From: Muscardinus avellanarius
Lineage: Eukaryota; Chordata; Mammalia; Rodentia; Gliridae
Length of the DNA stretch: 64,000 bases
Assembly: GCA_963383645.1 (NCBI GenBank)
Contig: OY726566.1
Location: 96,774,677-96,838,676, forward strand
Reading direction: 5' to 3'
Below, piece by piece: positions 35,284 through 47,222 of the stretch. Position 1 is the first letter of the stretch, and every line of letters begins with the position of its first letter. The notes under the pieces were generated by a model, which did not search any database, was not told the DNA's origin, and saw only the letters and a program-made list of their open reading frames with translations. The position numbers were made by a program, and so were the translations under genes.

Positions 35284-37479
35284 CAAGGCAACAGTTTTTA
35301 ACTAGATCATAGGATTTCTAGTCAGGTGAAAACTAGACAAGTGAAGTAACAAATATCCTTATATGAGAATGCTATTAGGTTAACTATCCATGTACTGACC
35401 CAGCCATTGATTACAAAGAGTTTTAATATAATAGTAGGTGTTAATAATATATCTCACAGCGTTATATTTCTCCTGCTTTCAGACAATAGAAATGTTAAAT
35501 AAACACAGTTTCTTTAAAAAAAAAAAGTGACCACCATTCACTTCTTCATTTCAGCTATCATAAATGACTATGTGGAGACCAGGAGTCCGGGATTCCTCCT
35601 TTCGTTTTTAAACACTCTACGGATTTATCTGTAAATAAAATCTGTGACAGATTTGTCACGAGGCAGGGTACCTTGCTTGACCTCTCTCATCTCCCCTCTT
35701 AACTGCAAACCAAAAGGCTGGCTGTGTTTCTTCTAAACAATCTCCCCCTTTATATTTTTTTCCTTTCTTATTTTTCCATGCTTTGACTTAAATATTCTGT
35801 GGGCCTAAAAGCAATCCAAAGTGATGTTGTAGGTAAATCTCGGTGAAGAGTATTCCCCTCCCACGTACTTACAATCAGCCTTCAAAAGAGGATTAGATAA
35901 TTATCACCATCAAAGCATTCCAAAGAGACCAAAAGGATCGAGAGAACTGTGTGCTTACAAGAATCGGGGAGATTTCATGAAGGGGAATGGGAGAGGATGG
36001 TGGGGGCAGGATGTATCTAAAATAATGTAACCAGATCTTATGAAGTCTGGGAGGAGGGGATTGTTTTGTTTTCTTGTTTTCTCTTTTAATCAATAGTGGA
36101 CCATCTATTTTCCAAGGATTTGTGAAAGAAGACGAACTAAGTAGAAACCCGCTGTCGTTTTTATTCCCTTCCTTTCACACACAGGCTTTGGGAAGCACCC
36201 AGTGAGACCACCGTAAAAGGCCATCTTTTCAGCCCATTAATAAATGAATCTCTTTGGAAATGGACCAGGCCTGACCTACCTTCTACAGCAGGGAACAATA
36301 TTAATGAGGCTGCAATGGGATTTAAAGATGTTCACTGGAGGTTTCTGTCTGCCAACGCCACATACTGCCGCAAACTGAACAGTAAGACTTGTATAGAGAG
36401 AACAGAGTCTGTGCCAGGGCACAGAATAGAATAGGGCAATGTCTCTATTCATTGGGTTTATAATCAAATAAGAAGGGCAACACCACCCAAGGGGAAAAAA
36501 ATTGGAGTGTACTCAAAGAGAAAAAAAAACAGTAAGTGAATCAGGAAGGAGAAATCATGGGCATTTCAGTTGTCAACAAAATTTATCATTGTTTGTCCTT
36601 AGACTCTGCGGAGGTGGCTCCAAGACATAGAAATTAATGAGGATGAAGTACGGACCCGCATGAAGGACAATGAAGGTGCTCTGGCAGAGGGGAGGTAGGA
36701 GGTGATACGGGCTGGATGGCTGAGTGGGTACAGGGAGATGGGGTCTGGAACCAAGCCTGCAGGCAGGGAGTAGAGATAATTCACTAAAGCAACATGAGCT
36801 AAAGCAGGGTGAGTGCAAGCCTCCAAAGAGAACATTAAGAAGTTGGAATCTAATTAGAAAGTCAATGGGGGATTCCACAGTAAGAAACTGGATGTGGAGC
36901 AGAAAAAGAAAAATCTAGAAATTTTGCATGAGAGAGTCTAAACCACTGAGAGACTGTGTACTATGATGGCCAATACTGTAAGCTCTTTCTAGCTAAGCAA
37001 CTGAAGACTTGTGGATGTTTCCATCTGTACTGCCAGCCAAGTTTACTCATCCCATTTTACTAATAAATAACTTACAGAAAAGGCAAAGGCATCTAACAGT
37101 CTCAGTCCACTCCACTCTTCTGGTCCTAAAAATGATCTCCCAACAGTTATGATATTTCCTTAGGGAAATAGCTACCTTTTAATAATTCGAAATTCTAAGG
37201 GGTGAAGGTTAATGGCATGAAGCGGGATTTCTGTTTGCTTGATTGTGAAGAATAGGGGTAACAAAAGTAGATCAGGAAGAAATCTGGATTGTTCTTTGGT
37301 GTCAAGGCTGCCACTCACTTATGTATGGGAAAAAAATTCCTCATCTTTAGTGATCAATTCCTACCCTGTAAAAGTTCACATAATTAAGAGATCTCTGTTC
37401 AATGAACAGAATCATGATTAAAAGTTCAAAAATGAAGCAATGCTACTGAAAGACAAAGAGAATACAAATGAATAGTGAA
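35284..37479. other. Unique intron stretch, nothing recognised
   Basis: No repeats identified over about 2.2 kb. Minus-strand ORFs at 36573-36878 lack splice sites or domains. Confidence 0.5.
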
Positions 37480-37625
37480 GAATAAGGTCTAAATCCAGAG
37501 TGCCTGAGCTGGTTTCTTTATTCTCACTTTTATTAATCAGGCATGTGATTTTGGACAAGCCACTGAATAGATTTGTGCCTTAGTTCCTTCATCTGTAAAA
37601 CAGGGATCCTAGTAGGACATATAAG
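37480..37625 (+). repeat. MIR fragment
   Basis: Gattttggacaagccactga, cttagttccttcatctgtaa, aacagggatcctag follow the MIR consensus order. Confidence 0.75.
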
Positions 37626-38427
37626 AGATTCCAGAAACAGATAATTCCAGCATTGTGCAACATCTTTCAGAGATTAGAAAAAGAAAAAGCCTATCTCATT
37701 TTATGGAGCTAGAGAGATCACACATGTACTCTACAGTAGAAAGGGAAGTGGAAGCCAGTTCTATGCATGAAAATGAATGTAAATATGTTAAAGCATTACC
37801 AAACCAGATCTACCACAGTACAGAAGAGATAAATCTAATGATCAGTTCATCTCAGGAATATTATATTTGTTTCCATTACAAAATCCATTAATAAAGTACA
37901 CCATATTAGCAGTGAACGGGAAAAATGCATGTTATCACTTCAAACGCTAAAGGATATTCAATATTCAGTGTCTATTAAATGTAACAAATTTCAATAAATG
38001 GATAGATCCTTAAAAAATATTTACAAAGCAACTACTACCACAGACATTATGACCACCAGAAGGGAACTTCCAACTTAACAGTGAGTCATGGGGAGATTCA
38101 CTTTGGGAAGGACAAATCAATGATACTGAACAAGTCAGTGACACTGCCTATACGTTCCTGTATTTAGTAATGTGCTGAACATGCCAAAAATCTCACTCAT
38201 GCCAGAAAAATACACTCAAAGCATAATGATGGGAAAGGAAGAAAATTCTCAGTATTTATAGATAATATTGCCTACACAAAGTTCTTCCAACAAGACCCTT
38301 CAGACAAAATTTATGAATTTAACGGTTAGCAGGACTCTTGATACAGAGACAAGATTTTAAAAGTCTATTGCACTATGTAAGCACAGATTACTTAGAAAAT
38401 ACAATTTAAAAATATAACATCTAGGCT

Positions 38428-38562
38428 GGGCGTGGTGGTATGTGCCTATAATCCCCGTATTTGGAAGGGTGAGACAGGAGGCTCACAGGTTCAAGGCCAG
38501 CCTCAGCAACTCAGTGAGACCCTAAAAGTGTTGAAAGTGTAGCTCAGAGGTAGAATGCCGCT
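38428..38562 (+). repeat. B1-dID SINE, internally shortened
   Basis: Gctgggcgtggtggtatgtg, caggttcaaggccagcctca, then a shortened linker and gtagctcagaggtagaatgc, ending without a clear A tail. Confidence 0.8.
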
Positions 38563-38973
38563 GAAAAGAAAAACTATACAAAATGTCACTGAAAGTATAA
38601 AGAAAATATATTTAACAAAAAGTGATCAAACTTTTCATGAAGAAAATTATAAAATTGTATTGATAGGTATAAAAACACCAACTAAATATAAAGAGATACA
38701 GTTGGGAATAGACTCATGGTCATAAAAATATCAGTTCTTTTTATGCTGATATATAGACTTCTGTAATTTCTATGAAAAAATTTAATATAGAACACTGTGA
38801 AAGTTATAGAACAAAGAACATACACATAGAACATATAATAAAATTTATATAAACACATAGAACATATAAAAGTTATATGAAACAAAAAAGGCCCAGGCAT
38901 GATCAAGATAACACTGGAAAAAATTTCAGATATCAAGATTTATAACAAAATTAGAGCAACTAAAATAGTGTGG

Positions 38974-39185
38974 CAGCTGGGCATGGTGGCACATACTTGT
39001 AATCCCCGTGCTTGGGAGGCTGAGACAGGAGGATCGCACAGGTTCAAAGCCAGCCTCAGCTACTTAGTGAGGCTCTCAGTAACTTAATGAGACCCTGCTT
39101 CCAAATAAAATATAAAATAGGTCTGAGTGTATAGGCCAGAGGTAGAAAGCCCCTCGGTTCCATCCCCAGTACCACCAAAAAATCA
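38974..39185 (+). repeat. B1-dID SINE inside the old L1
   Basis: Intermediate type. Target duplication aaaatagtgtgg / aaaatagtttgg at 38962-38973 and 39186-39197, inside L1 ORF2 sequence. Confidence 0.93.
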
Positions 39186-39508
39186 AAAATAGTTTGGTAT
39201 TGGTACAAGAATAGCTATTTGGATCAATAAAACAAAAAAGGGAACCTAAAAACCCACCTATATAGGGAGACAGAACAGGCCCTGCAAGTCAGCAAGGGCA
39301 GAGGATGGTAAGAGATAGTCATTTATGTATTCAAAAATATCAAGACAAAATTGGGGCTGTTACTACTCACCAAACCACACAATAAATTTTAAGATATTAA
39401 ATAAGAAGGGAAGCTATAAAAACTTTAGAAAATATTCTAAGACAATATCTATGATTATATTAAGAAAAGATTTAGCTGGGTATGGTGGCACATGCTTGTA
39501 ATCTCGGT

Positions 39509-39901
39509 ACCCCACAAATTCATATGTGGAGTATGCATTGATTAGTAAAATGATTAAAAGTAACAAAGACATAATCAATACAAACACAGAATAGTCATTA
39601 TTTAGGAAGAAGAGATGAGACTATAAAAACGCAAACAACATAAAGTGCTCAAGTTATCACCAATGTCTGATTTCTTTTTTTTTTTGTTGGTACTAGGGGA
39701 CCCAGACCTATTTTATACAATACCCGGAAACAGGGTCTTACAAAGTTGTTGAGAGCCTCACTAAGTAGCTGAGGCTGGCTTCAAACCCGTGCAGTCCTCC
39801 TGTCTTGGCCTCCCAAGTACTGGGATTACAAGCGTGCGCCAACACGCCTGGCCCAATGTCTGATTTCTTGGTGTGGGGACCACATCGCAGAAGTTGTTTA
39901 T
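39509..39901 (+). repeat. Inserted copy of an L1-linked segment (partner at 40945-41145)
   Basis: Without its own SINE, the insert is about 200 bases and matches 40945-41145 at roughly 80 percent by eye (shared gtaaaatg, aacaaagacataa, tcttggtgtgggg-like, ccacatc). It has no poly(A) at its right end, so ordinary target-primed insertion is unlikely. Confidence 0.7.
39677..39853 (-). repeat. B1-dID SINE inside the copied segment
   Basis: Complement copy, ID part shortened. Perfect 16-bp target duplication caatgtctgatttctt at 39661-39676 and 39854-39869. The partner at 41095-41110 shows the empty site. Confidence 0.95.
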
Positions 39902-41150
39902 GGCTGAGACAGGAGGATCATGCAGGATTGTAGCCAGCCTCAGCAACTTAATGAGGTTCTCAGCAACTTGGTGAGAACCTGTTTCAAACTAAAATAGATA
40001 AATAAATAAATGAAGCTGCGGATGTAGTCCTGGAGGAAGAATGCCCTTGGTTTCAATCCCCAGTACCTAAAAAAATTAAAAAAATAAAGATTTCTTTGAA
40101 AACATACCAAAGACATAAACAATAGAGAAACATTGATGATTTGATTATATTCAAATACAGACTCTGTTCATCTGATGAAACAAAAAAGAATTTGTAAAGA
40201 TAAACCACAAGGGAGAACATTTCTTTTTACCTAGAATACGTAAAATATGTTTATGGAATCACTAAGAAAAAAGAGAAGCAACTCAGAGGGGAATAACGGG
40301 CAAAACATTTCACAGATGAGGAAATACAAGTGGTAAGTAAATACACGAAAAAAGTGCTGGATAAAAATTTAAATCACAATGAGATAACCATTTTGCATTC
40401 TCACAAGAGTAGCCAACATTTTTTAATAGGTTAATAGAAATATGAGGATATAAATCAATAGGAACTTTTATCCACTATAGTTGAAAGGACATATTAGAAT
40501 AGCCATTTGGGGAAATCACCTGATAAGTTCAATATGTGCATGCTTTACCACCTAAGGAAGCCATCCTCAGCTTTAAACCTCAGAAGTCTCAGGCATGAAT
40601 AATAGAGGGAGTAATGAGAGAGAATATACTAAGTGGTATTATTTGCAATAGAAAAAACAAATAAAACCCTATAATCAACATGAACATTCTGGGCAGCAGA
40701 TTACATGTATATGTTGGTTTGTAGTTGTAGAGTAGAATATTATACAACATGAAGGAAAAACTGACAAAATGAACATGACATTCACCAAGGCTGAATCACA
40801 AAAATTGTTATTTTAAACAAGAGAAACAAACTGCGGAGTCACGTACAAGGATTCAGTTTTTAAAAGTTCAAAACAGGCAAAACTCGATACAAACCCATAT
40901 ACACACACACGTACATGTGGAGTACATGTATACACATACACGATCACATATAAATCCATAGGTGGGATATGCATCCATTAGTAAAATGGTTAAAATCAAC
41001 AAGGACATAACTAATACGAAGGCAGAATAGTCGTTATATGAGAAAGAGAGGAGACCACAGAAAGGCAAACGACACAGACAGCCCAAGTTTTCACCCGTGT
41101 CTGATCTCTTGGTGTGGGCACCACATCACAGAAGTTGCTTGTGGTTATGA

Positions 41151-42085
41151 TGTGATTTGGCGAGGACAAGCTGCTGCAGCCTCACGAGCTTAGAGCATCT
41201 CATTGGGTTTCGCCATAGACCTACTGTGAGATCCGTCACCTCCGAGCCCGACCGCGGCCTCCGCCTTGGACCCTCCACGGGAGTGACTGCAGTTGCTACA
41301 ATTTTATCTCCAGCTACCTGCGGCCCCCGCCCCTGTCTCCTAGGTCACTGTCACAACACAAAAGCTACAGGGGAACTTGACAGCTCTGATTGGCAGCAGG
41401 TCTGGGAGCCAGGACAGGAGTGGGATGCACGCCTCCTGTGTTCCAGGGAGAATCAAGCAGATGGTGGGCACTTCCGTGCCTTTTATTCTGCGGGGGCCAG
41501 ACATTAGCTGGAAGATGACCTTCCCTCAGTGTGTTGGCAAGATGGTGGCTGCGAGGATGGCATTTTGAGACGCTCATGAGCCAAGCAGGCAAAGACGACA
41601 GAACAGGACCCAGGGGCTCAGGGCTGGGGAAGCCACCGGGGCACAGAAGGTGGCTCTGGAGCGATTTAAGTGATGAAGTGGTAGGAACCTCGGAGGACGG
41701 GCATCAATCACTGCCAGGCTTATCTTTTGACAAGGAGTAGGACCTGGCTTCCAGATGCAGCGTTAAAATGTGATGCTCCCCCTGGAACTTCGCCTGGCAG
41801 GTCTCCCGAAGCTTCAGTTTCACTCAGTTAACTAATTATAAGGAAATTTGACGTCGGTATTTACTTTTTCTACAGGGACAAATCATCCCCAGCAAGAGGG
41901 AGAGTTGTTATTTTTTTTGTTGTTGTTCTTTTTTGCCATTAAAATGAAATTACTTACACGGCAGTAAATAAACTCTTGTTAGAGGGAAGAGTTTTTTGTT
42001 TTTTTTTGGTCCCTTGCTAATGCTATCAATTCGCCTTAACGGTGACAATCATTTCTTTGGTTCCTCGGGGAAACGGTGGATAAAA
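41151..42085. other. GC-richer patch with CpGs, no gene recognised
   Basis: 41157-41750 has many CpGs (gcccgaccgcggcctccgcc around 41249) and overlapping ORFs on both strands, the longest 116 codons at 41157-41507. No domain or splice pattern is recognised. Phrases such as caagatggtggctgcgagga suggest an old LTR or other repeat. Confidence 0.45.
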
Positions 42086-42305
42086 AGAGCCAGAGTCTGG
42101 GTGCTAGAATCAGGTTAGAAAATGAATTCTACTACTTACCAGCTGTGTGACTGTAAAGGCACCTCGAACCTGTTTCCCCAGCTATAAAGTGGGAACTCTA
42201 TATCCACCGTGTTGTGTTGTTAAAGATGAAATGAAATAATGTAATTGAAGCATTTTCTCACATTGCTTCTGGCATAAGTGCTCAAGAAATTGTAGCTTTT
42301 ATTCT
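42086..42305 (+). repeat. MIR element, nearly full length
   Basis: Ctacttaccagctgtgtgac, ctgtttccccagctataaag, gttaaagatgaaatgaaata, and cataagtgctcaagaaattg follow MIR from core to 3-prime end. Confidence 0.85.
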
Positions 42306-42639
42306 CAATGACCCTAATACTCTATTATGCAGACAGAGTTGATACATCATGGATGTCTCGTATCACCGGTTCTATATGACTGTGCATCTATGGGGCTAGA
42401 ATCAAATTGTGCATTACATACCTCATACTTATTCTTATGTAAAAAAGATAGAAAAAGTTTCCAATGAAGGCTCGATATTAATGATAAAGTTGAAAGAAAC
42501 AGTTCTCCCCTGGCCACTTGCCCCTTCTATTGACTTTTTAAATCCCATATGCAATGCCGGGCGAACATCATTAGTAAGCCCAGGCTTCCTCTCCCCCAGC
42601 TGTCCACGTGCTAAAGAATCAGGCTTTTTAACAAATCAG

Positions 42640-42790
42640 AAGGCAATTACTCAGTTGATTTCTCATGTGAAGTCACGACAATCTATGAAGTACATAGTAG
42701 CTACGATTAGCCCCAGTTTTACAGATGAGGACAACAAACCCGCAAACAAGAGGAGCCGGCAAAGCCACTGTACTCGAGCTCTCTATAAAA
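42640..42790 (+). repeat. Possible MIR fragment
   Basis: Attagccccagttttacaga tgagg and the following aaacccgcaaaca resemble the MIR 3-prime part. Confidence 0.5.
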
Positions 42791-43268
42791 CGTATCTGTA
42801 AGAATGGAAAACGCCAGGGTTATTGGACTTTTCAAAGTTAGATTTTTTTTTCCCCAGGAATGAATTCTCATTCAGTGATAGCCAAGGGGAGCAGTTGTTA
42901 GAGAGGGAAGTAGGATCAGTGGTGGAAAATGAACAGAATAGAGAAGCAAAAGCCATAAGATTTTATATTCCAATTTCACAATCCATTTGCCCAATATGCC
43001 TCAAATTTATCATCCATAAATTTCAGAAATTTGATTCACCACTTTAAAAGTGTACTGCAAAGTCATTATTGTGTACAAGTGCTCTGTAAGACGGGTGATA
43101 GGCCATTCAAGAGGATTTATGCTAGCCAGAGAAAACATAAACTCCTAAAAATGCATAAATGCAAGGAAACCTATATTGAGTGATAGAACATCCTATTGAA
43201 TGATGTTTATATACAAATACATATATCTGCGTATAGGTATATAGATATATAGATGTTGAGAGGGAGGG

Positions 43269-43337
43269 AGGCTGGGGATGTAGTTCAGTGATAAAGCACT
43301 TGCCTAGCAGGTGCAAAGTACTGGGTTAGATGCCTAG
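43269..43337 (+). repeat. ID element (stand-alone)
   Basis: Ggctggggatgtagttcagt, aagcacttgcctagcaggtg, ctgggttagatgcc: a tRNA-Ala-derived ID SINE, here without a B1 partner. Its A-rich tail starts the duplicated tract at 43338. Confidence 0.9.
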
Positions 43338-43463
43338 CACCATAATAAAAAGAAGGAAGGAAGGAGGAAGGAGAAAGAAAGAAAATTTAAAAACATCTAC
43401 CACCATAATAAAAAGAAGGAAGGAAGGGAGAAAGGAGAAAGAAATGAAATTTAAAAACAAAGA
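43338..43463. repeat. 63-bp duplication of the ID tail, purine-rich
   Basis: Caccataataaaaagaagg begins at 43338 and again at 43401; each unit runs on through gaagg and aaag runs to atttaaaaaca. Confidence 0.88.
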
Positions 43464-45386
43464 AAGAAAAAGATGGCAGTATTTTTAAGGATATATGAAG
43501 TAGAAAATGATCAGTAATTAGGTAAGATGAGGTAAATCATCATTATACATTTGAACTATTTTTGGAAGAGGAATAGACAAACTCAGAGGCATCCACATGC
43601 AATACATTTCTCGAAGTCACAGAAATATAATAGCCTTCTAATTTGGATAATGTATCTTCAACTAATTACATTTAACCATTGTTAAAATAATCAATTCTGA
43701 AGTGCTCTTAATACTGAGAGATTCTTTCTGGAGGTAGTCACCTTTTAGGATTTCAAAGGACCCTGACATATGGTCTATGATATCTCATAACCCCATAAGG
43801 AGTTCTAGTGGACTAGAGAATTGCGATTTAGAATTTCCTGTCCCCTCTTTTTTTTTTCTTGAATGGGGGTTAAGTTATTATAGATAGAAAGGCAAAAGGA
43901 ACTGAAGGTCATTAAGGGGAAACTTAGTTCAAAATAAAAACAGACACAAGTTTTTAGTTTATTATTTGAACATGGAAGCCTGATGGCCTATAAATATGCA
44001 ATCAAAAACCTACTCACACCAGCAACAATCAGCAAAATAGCATATAATAATGGTTTGCCATTAGGTGGTTGATTACCTAATTCTGACTTAATGGTCCTGA
44101 ACATAATTTCTCTGTGATTCTTCATAGAAAATGATACAACTCAATTCCCATATTGAGATGGGATTTCATGATATGGAGCAAGGGAGGCTGCCTAAAGCTC
44201 CATTTCCATTTCCTTAATTCATTCATTTAATAAGGATTTTTTAAAAAAATACTTGCTATTTGTTGGAAACTATATCAAAGAACACACAGTCTAATAGGAG
44301 AATCAGCTAAATAAAGTATCAGGTTTATGTGGTAAGCCCTAAAATGTAGAAAAAATATCTTGCAAAATGGATGGTGGGTCAGAAAGCTCTCACAGAAGAT
44401 GGGGTAAGGTCACCAGAAATTGTCTATATGGGAAATAAAGAGTAGTTTCCTATAGGGAGAGTGGTAGGGGGAGACACCAAAAATATGGTGAGCTCCAAAA
44501 ATTAGATGTAGTGTCATGTGGCGGAAGGAGAAGAGTAAAAGATGGCACATGAAATAATTTGCAGTGGAGGAAGATAATCATTCTATCGTTTGGGGCTTAC
44601 TAGTCCATGTAAAAATCTAATACTGAACAGCTAAACACACACTTATTAGTCTGCTGGAAAGATTTCACCTTACAGCTAATGGGAATAGATTTCTTTTATG
44701 AGCGTTTGGTGCTATACACAGTGAGCTAGAGGAAGGACATCTATGGGTATGGATACCAATTATGAGACAATCTCAAAAGTTAAAGAAAGACAGAAAGGGT
44801 CCTGAAACTAAAGCCACACATAGACACTTGTAAAAACATAATTATGTAGCATTAAGGACCCATTGAAGCCATTTTCTGTCTTTTTTGATGAATTATTGAA
44901 TAAATGTATAAAGATTAGAGGAGACATAACTAGGTGTTTTATCCTTTCAGTGAAATAGCTGTTTCTTAAAATAAAAATTCACCTCAACTTGGCAACAAAT
45001 CACATCACATACTAATTAGTTTCATTTTAGACTTAGAACACTCTTCATATGGGTGCACTAGGTCATGATCACAGTTTCCAATCTGGAAGGGCTTTGGGGA
45101 AATATCTCCTACTTAGAGATGACAATCAAATTCAGAGTTGATACATGACTAGTTCAAAGTCATGATAGGTTTCTGGTTATGGGACAAAATCAGACATAAT
45201 ACAGTAAGCTTCATAATCTTTGTGAGCCAAAATGACTATAGCAGATTTGAAAATAATCCAAGATATCAACTTCAGCTACAGTGAATTAAATTTTTAAATG
45301 TATTGACATTTTACCCTTTCAGTGAAATGCAAAGACCTGGGCTCAACTTTTAATCCTGAATTAGTATAAACAAGACAGATCCTTAC
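43464..45386. other. Intron downstream of the 26-nt DGKI exon
   Basis: AT-rich. 44218-44330 (ttcattcatttaataagg, aacacacagtctaataggag) resembles LINE-2. Nothing else recognised. Confidence 0.45.
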
Positions 45387-45412
45387 CATGATCTTCTGAA
45401 GAGACTGGTGAC
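45387..45412 (-). CDS. DGKI: DGKI 26-nt microexon (residues SPVSSEDH)
   Basis: On the minus strand a pyrimidine-rich tract runs into TTTAG, then 26 coding bases, then the donor GTAAGG. The exon starts with the last base of a codon, encodes SPVSSEDH, and ends with the first base (G) of the next codon. That G joins the CA opening the exon at 11878 to make an alanine codon, giving SSEDH-AILQAV, which matches my memory of DGKI just before its ankyrin repeats. Ser/Pro- and acid-rich, it looks like a linker between the kinase accessory domain and the ankyrin repeats. It is only 26 nt, so automated annotation may miss it. A chance match is unlikely because both splice sites and both phases agree; the identity of the upstream exon is not visible. 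Confidence 0.8.
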
Positions 45413-45982
45413 CTAAAGAGAGAAAACAAGCATGATAAATATTTTGTGTATGAAAATGGTAACAATTGTCACAAATGATATTTATAAAAATTGTACTCAC
45501 CAAACGCAGTTAAATGGAAACTCAATGTGGTAGACAGTGTAATTACCACACTGGTTTCATGGTATCTTACAATCAATATCCCCTAATTCTCAGATGGATT
45601 GAGTTGGGTATAAGGAGTTATTAAAATTTCATTCTATGCATGATTTCACAGAACTACAAAAAACTTAGTTATCACAGAAGAAGGAAAAATAGAAATATGG
45701 TTTTGGGTGAAATTTTGTGGTATCACCTAGTGCCCAAAGTCAGTCCTCCAGGAATGTAAAGATACACTAGATTATGTGATTTTAGGTAAAAAGAGATCTA
45801 CTTGATCAGTACAAAGTGACAGAAATAAAAGAAACGGGGCACACTTTTATTATTATTGTTTATCCCACCCTTCACGGAATTTAGTATTTGAGTGGGCTTG
45901 AGAACCTGTGCGTTGACCTTAGGTCTCTTAACCTATGAGAATCGGGGTGAGTCATTTGGAGGTAACTGTGGGTTGTTTTCTG

Positions 45983-46093
45983 GGGGGTACTAGGGATTGA
46001 ACCCAGAGGCATTCTACCTCTGAGCTACACCCCCAGCTTTATTTTTTATTCTTTATTTTGAAACAGGGTCTCGCTAAATGGCAGAGGGTCTAA
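45983..46093 (-). repeat. B1-dID SINE, only the ID half and start of B1
   Basis: Complement copy: gggattgaacccagaggcat to gggtctcgctaaatggcaga, then stops. Confidence 0.88.
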
Positions 46094-47222
46094 GACCTCT
46101 GGGGTCTCACAAACTTTCATAAATCAGTTGTTCTTGCACATACCATCTGTGAGCTCCCCACATGTGAGTTTGGCTCTAATTATGGCAGTCAGATATCATA
46201 TGAGGCATCATGTCAACCATAAAAACTTTTGTTTCCTCAGATGGTTCCTAAGTGAGACACCATGAGCGACACAGACACTGCTTTGTTGATTATTTCATTT
46301 TCAGCTTCCAATATTACAATTTGACCACTAGCGCGTTCTTTTCTGGGGAGAATAAGAGACATATGATACTGTATTTCGGGTTGTTGGGATTCTGAAGGAA
46401 AAGACAAGAAACTGCATACCCCCCCTAGTCGAGAGGGGTCCTTTTATCTAAATGGTTGGCATACTGGAGTCTGTCCCAGGGAGATGACCAAAGATAAACT
46501 CAGGAGTGCAGGGAAAAAAACATCTATTCACATTTATTAATATTTATGAATCTTGAAGACAAATGTCGGGGCAAGAATCATTCAGTGGATTTACAAGTGG
46601 TCGAAGAAAGCTTTTGGCTCCTCTGGATGCTTGACATCGCTCTACTTTCATCTACTAACTAGTAATGTTAAGTACAAAGACAACAGTGAAGGAAAGAAAA
46701 GCTTGAGCCTCCATGAGTGGCAAAGTGGCTAATCATTTCAACCTCATTGGTCCTCTCGAGTAGATATTCACATGAAAACTACAAAGTCCCAAAATTCGTT
46801 GGCAAGAAAATTGGCATTCTGGAGATGGAATGAGAAGTGATGAATAGAACTTCCCGGAAGCACCTAGACACTGCTGCTTGAGAAACACCTTGGTTTCCGG
46901 GTGGAGTTGATTCATCTATCCTCTAGATTCTCCCTATTTTATACCATCCACACATTGTTTTTTCTACTGGGTTGAGATCTCCCTGCAGACTAGGATTGCC
47001 CCTTATTTAGAATAAGTGAGCCCTTGATTTCAAAGAAAAATTTTAATATTTTTATTAGTGCATTGTAGTCACATATCTTAACGGAGTACAAGATAGTACT
47101 CCATTAAGTATACATGCATATATTACATTTTCCCCTTTCCCACATTTTTAAATCAAATCAATTTCAGTACCACTATGTCGATATTCAGACACATTCCAGA
47201 GCTGTCCAAAAAGTCACTCTGT
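46094..47222. other. Intronic sequence, nothing recognised
   Basis: No repeat family or exon recognised. Confidence 0.45.

Larger units (their letters stand above)
39474..40087 (+). repeat. B1-dID SINE split by a copied L1 fragment
   Basis: 5-prime part agctgggtatggtggcacat to ctcggtac (39474-39508); the element resumes at 39902 with ggctgagacaggaggatcat and ends ccccagtacc with an A-rich tail at about 40087. The roughly 390 bases between belong to another sequence. Confidence 0.82.
37640..41150 (+). repeat. Old LINE-1 (L1M/HAL1-like), ORF2 3-prime part and 3-prime UTR
   Basis: Diverged L1 blocks in the correct order: tctcattttatggagctaga (37691), catgatcaagataacac (38898), ttggtattggtacaagaata (39191), cacaatgagataaccatttt (40376), and aaaagttcaaaacaggcaaa (40862). 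No open ORF2. Interrupted by SINEs at 38428, 38974 and 39474 and by a copied segment inside the last one. Confidence 0.75.

Noticed and set aside
41157..41740. Overlapping ORFs in the GC-rich patch considered as a small gene or upstream DGKI exon
   Set aside because: No match to DGKI, no consistent splice sites or phase, frames open on both strands as expected from composition.
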